64,000 nt of DNA from Chitinophaga agri. Its GTDB lineage: Bacteria; Bacteroidota; Bacteroidia; Chitinophagales; Chitinophagaceae. Location of the stretch: contig NZ_CP048113.1 in NCBI RefSeq assembly GCF_010093065.1, positions 7,024,001 to 7,088,000 on the forward strand, written 5' to 3'. Below, in pieces: positions 63,647-64,000 of the stretch; positions within the stretch are counted from its first letter, which is position 1, and every line of letters begins with the position of its first letter. The translations under genes were made by a program, and so were the position numbers. The notes under the pieces are model-generated. The model searched no databases, was not told the DNA's origin, and saw nothing but the letters and a program-made list of their open reading frames with translations.

Positions 63647-64000
63647 ATGAAGGCCAGATATATTACCATCATTATTGTCATAGCGATCGTTGGACTGATC
63701 GTTTTTAAACTCGCTGCGAATAAGCGAAAACTGAATGAAAAGAATACACCGGCGCCCGTTGCCGCAGTACGTATTCCTGTAAAGGTGGCGAAAGTGACCG
63801 AACAGCTGTTTGAGATCAGCATACTCAAAACAGGTAACCTGGCGCCATTTAAAGAAGCCAAAGCAGTGGCCATGTCAGGTGGCACCTTGCTGAAAGTCAA
63901 CTTTGAGCTGGGTGATAAAGTAAAACAGGGACAGGTCCTCGCGGTGACTGATACCCGTCTCGCGCAACTGGAATTACAGAAGGCAGAGACCAATGTAATG
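63647..64000 (+). CDS. Efflux periplasmic adaptor (HlyD/RND type), cut off by window end
   Basis: I translated this from 63647; the frame is open to the end of the window (118 codons). It starts with an uncleaved membrane anchor (MKARYITIIIVIAIVGLIVF), then a Pro/Ala-rich linker and the beginning of the adaptor core: 'VKVAKVTEQLFEISI' and the lipoyl-type half-motif 'GGTLLKVNFELGDKVKQGQVLAVTD'. It starts 8 bp after the TolC-like stop, so the two are one operon. The pump itself (RND or ABC) is not visible. Confidence 0.88.
   Translation, partial: MKARYITIIIVIAIVGLIVFKLAANKRKLNEKNTPAPVAAVRIPVKVAKVTEQLFEISILKTGNLAPFKEAKAVAMSGGTLLKVNFELGDKVKQGQVLAVTDTRLAQLELQKAETNVM

Overview
The window looks like chromosomal DNA from a Bacteroidota, most likely Chitinophaga or a close relative in the Chitinophagaceae. 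The evidence is a SusC/SusD pair with its own ECF sigma factor and FecR regulator, several Bacteroidota-type -7 boxes (TAnnTTTG), LytS/LytTR signalling, many DUF lipoproteins, and a very large NRPS locus. The genus assignment is an inference. No rRNA, tRNA, CRISPR array or transposase was seen.

Layout. (1) 1-8.6 kb holds scattered housekeeping and unknown genes: a cut-off DUF4349 lipoprotein, two small unknowns, a metallophosphoesterase, an aldo/keto reductase, a membrane-anchored MepA-like peptidase, a DUF4197 lipoprotein, a DUF1266 protein and an MFS exporter. Between the last two lies an 86-bp near-perfect palindrome. (2) 8.9-18.3 kb is a compact pectin-utilisation locus: ECF sigma, FecR anti-sigma, SusC, SusD, family 1 pectate lyase and pectin methylesterase, all on the + strand and ending at a strong terminator. 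(3) 18.4-22.5 kb carries a WGR-domain protein, a TPR/coiled-coil/HTH regulator and three small unknown genes. (4) 22.5-58.4 kb is the main feature: an 820-bp leader, a CmlA-like diiron beta-hydroxylase and four collinear NRPS genes (2+3+3+2 = 10 modules) ending in a thioesterase and a hairpin terminator. (5) 58.5-64 kb has an SDR and an AraC regulator, a LytS-type kinase with an overlapping LytTR response regulator, and the start of a TolC/HlyD efflux operon that runs off the window.

The NRPS locus appears to be a complete assembly line for an uncharacterised decapeptide, probably N-acylated. Protein 1 has no N-terminal docking domain and opens with a condensation domain, as an initiating enzyme would. 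Proteins 2-4 each begin with a TubC-type docking domain. Proteins 1-3 each end in a matching short tail, IIEI, VFEI or VFEL. Six of the ten adenylation domains share essentially one pocket signature (D-A-I-G-M/I-G-G-T-F). Each of those six is followed by a GGDSI-type carrier domain and a distinctive condensation domain (YPMSDIQ...HHAMxDGWS). The other four modules have different signatures and lie at protein ends. This periodic design, together with a tailoring hydroxylase at the head of the operon, suggests that one residue, used six times, is modified and/or epimerised on the line. I do not recognise the product.

The pectin locus is a self-contained catabolic unit. Sigma and FecR would sense the outer-membrane importer state, SusCD would capture pectin fragments, the methylesterase would de-esterify homogalacturonan, and the lyase would cleave it.
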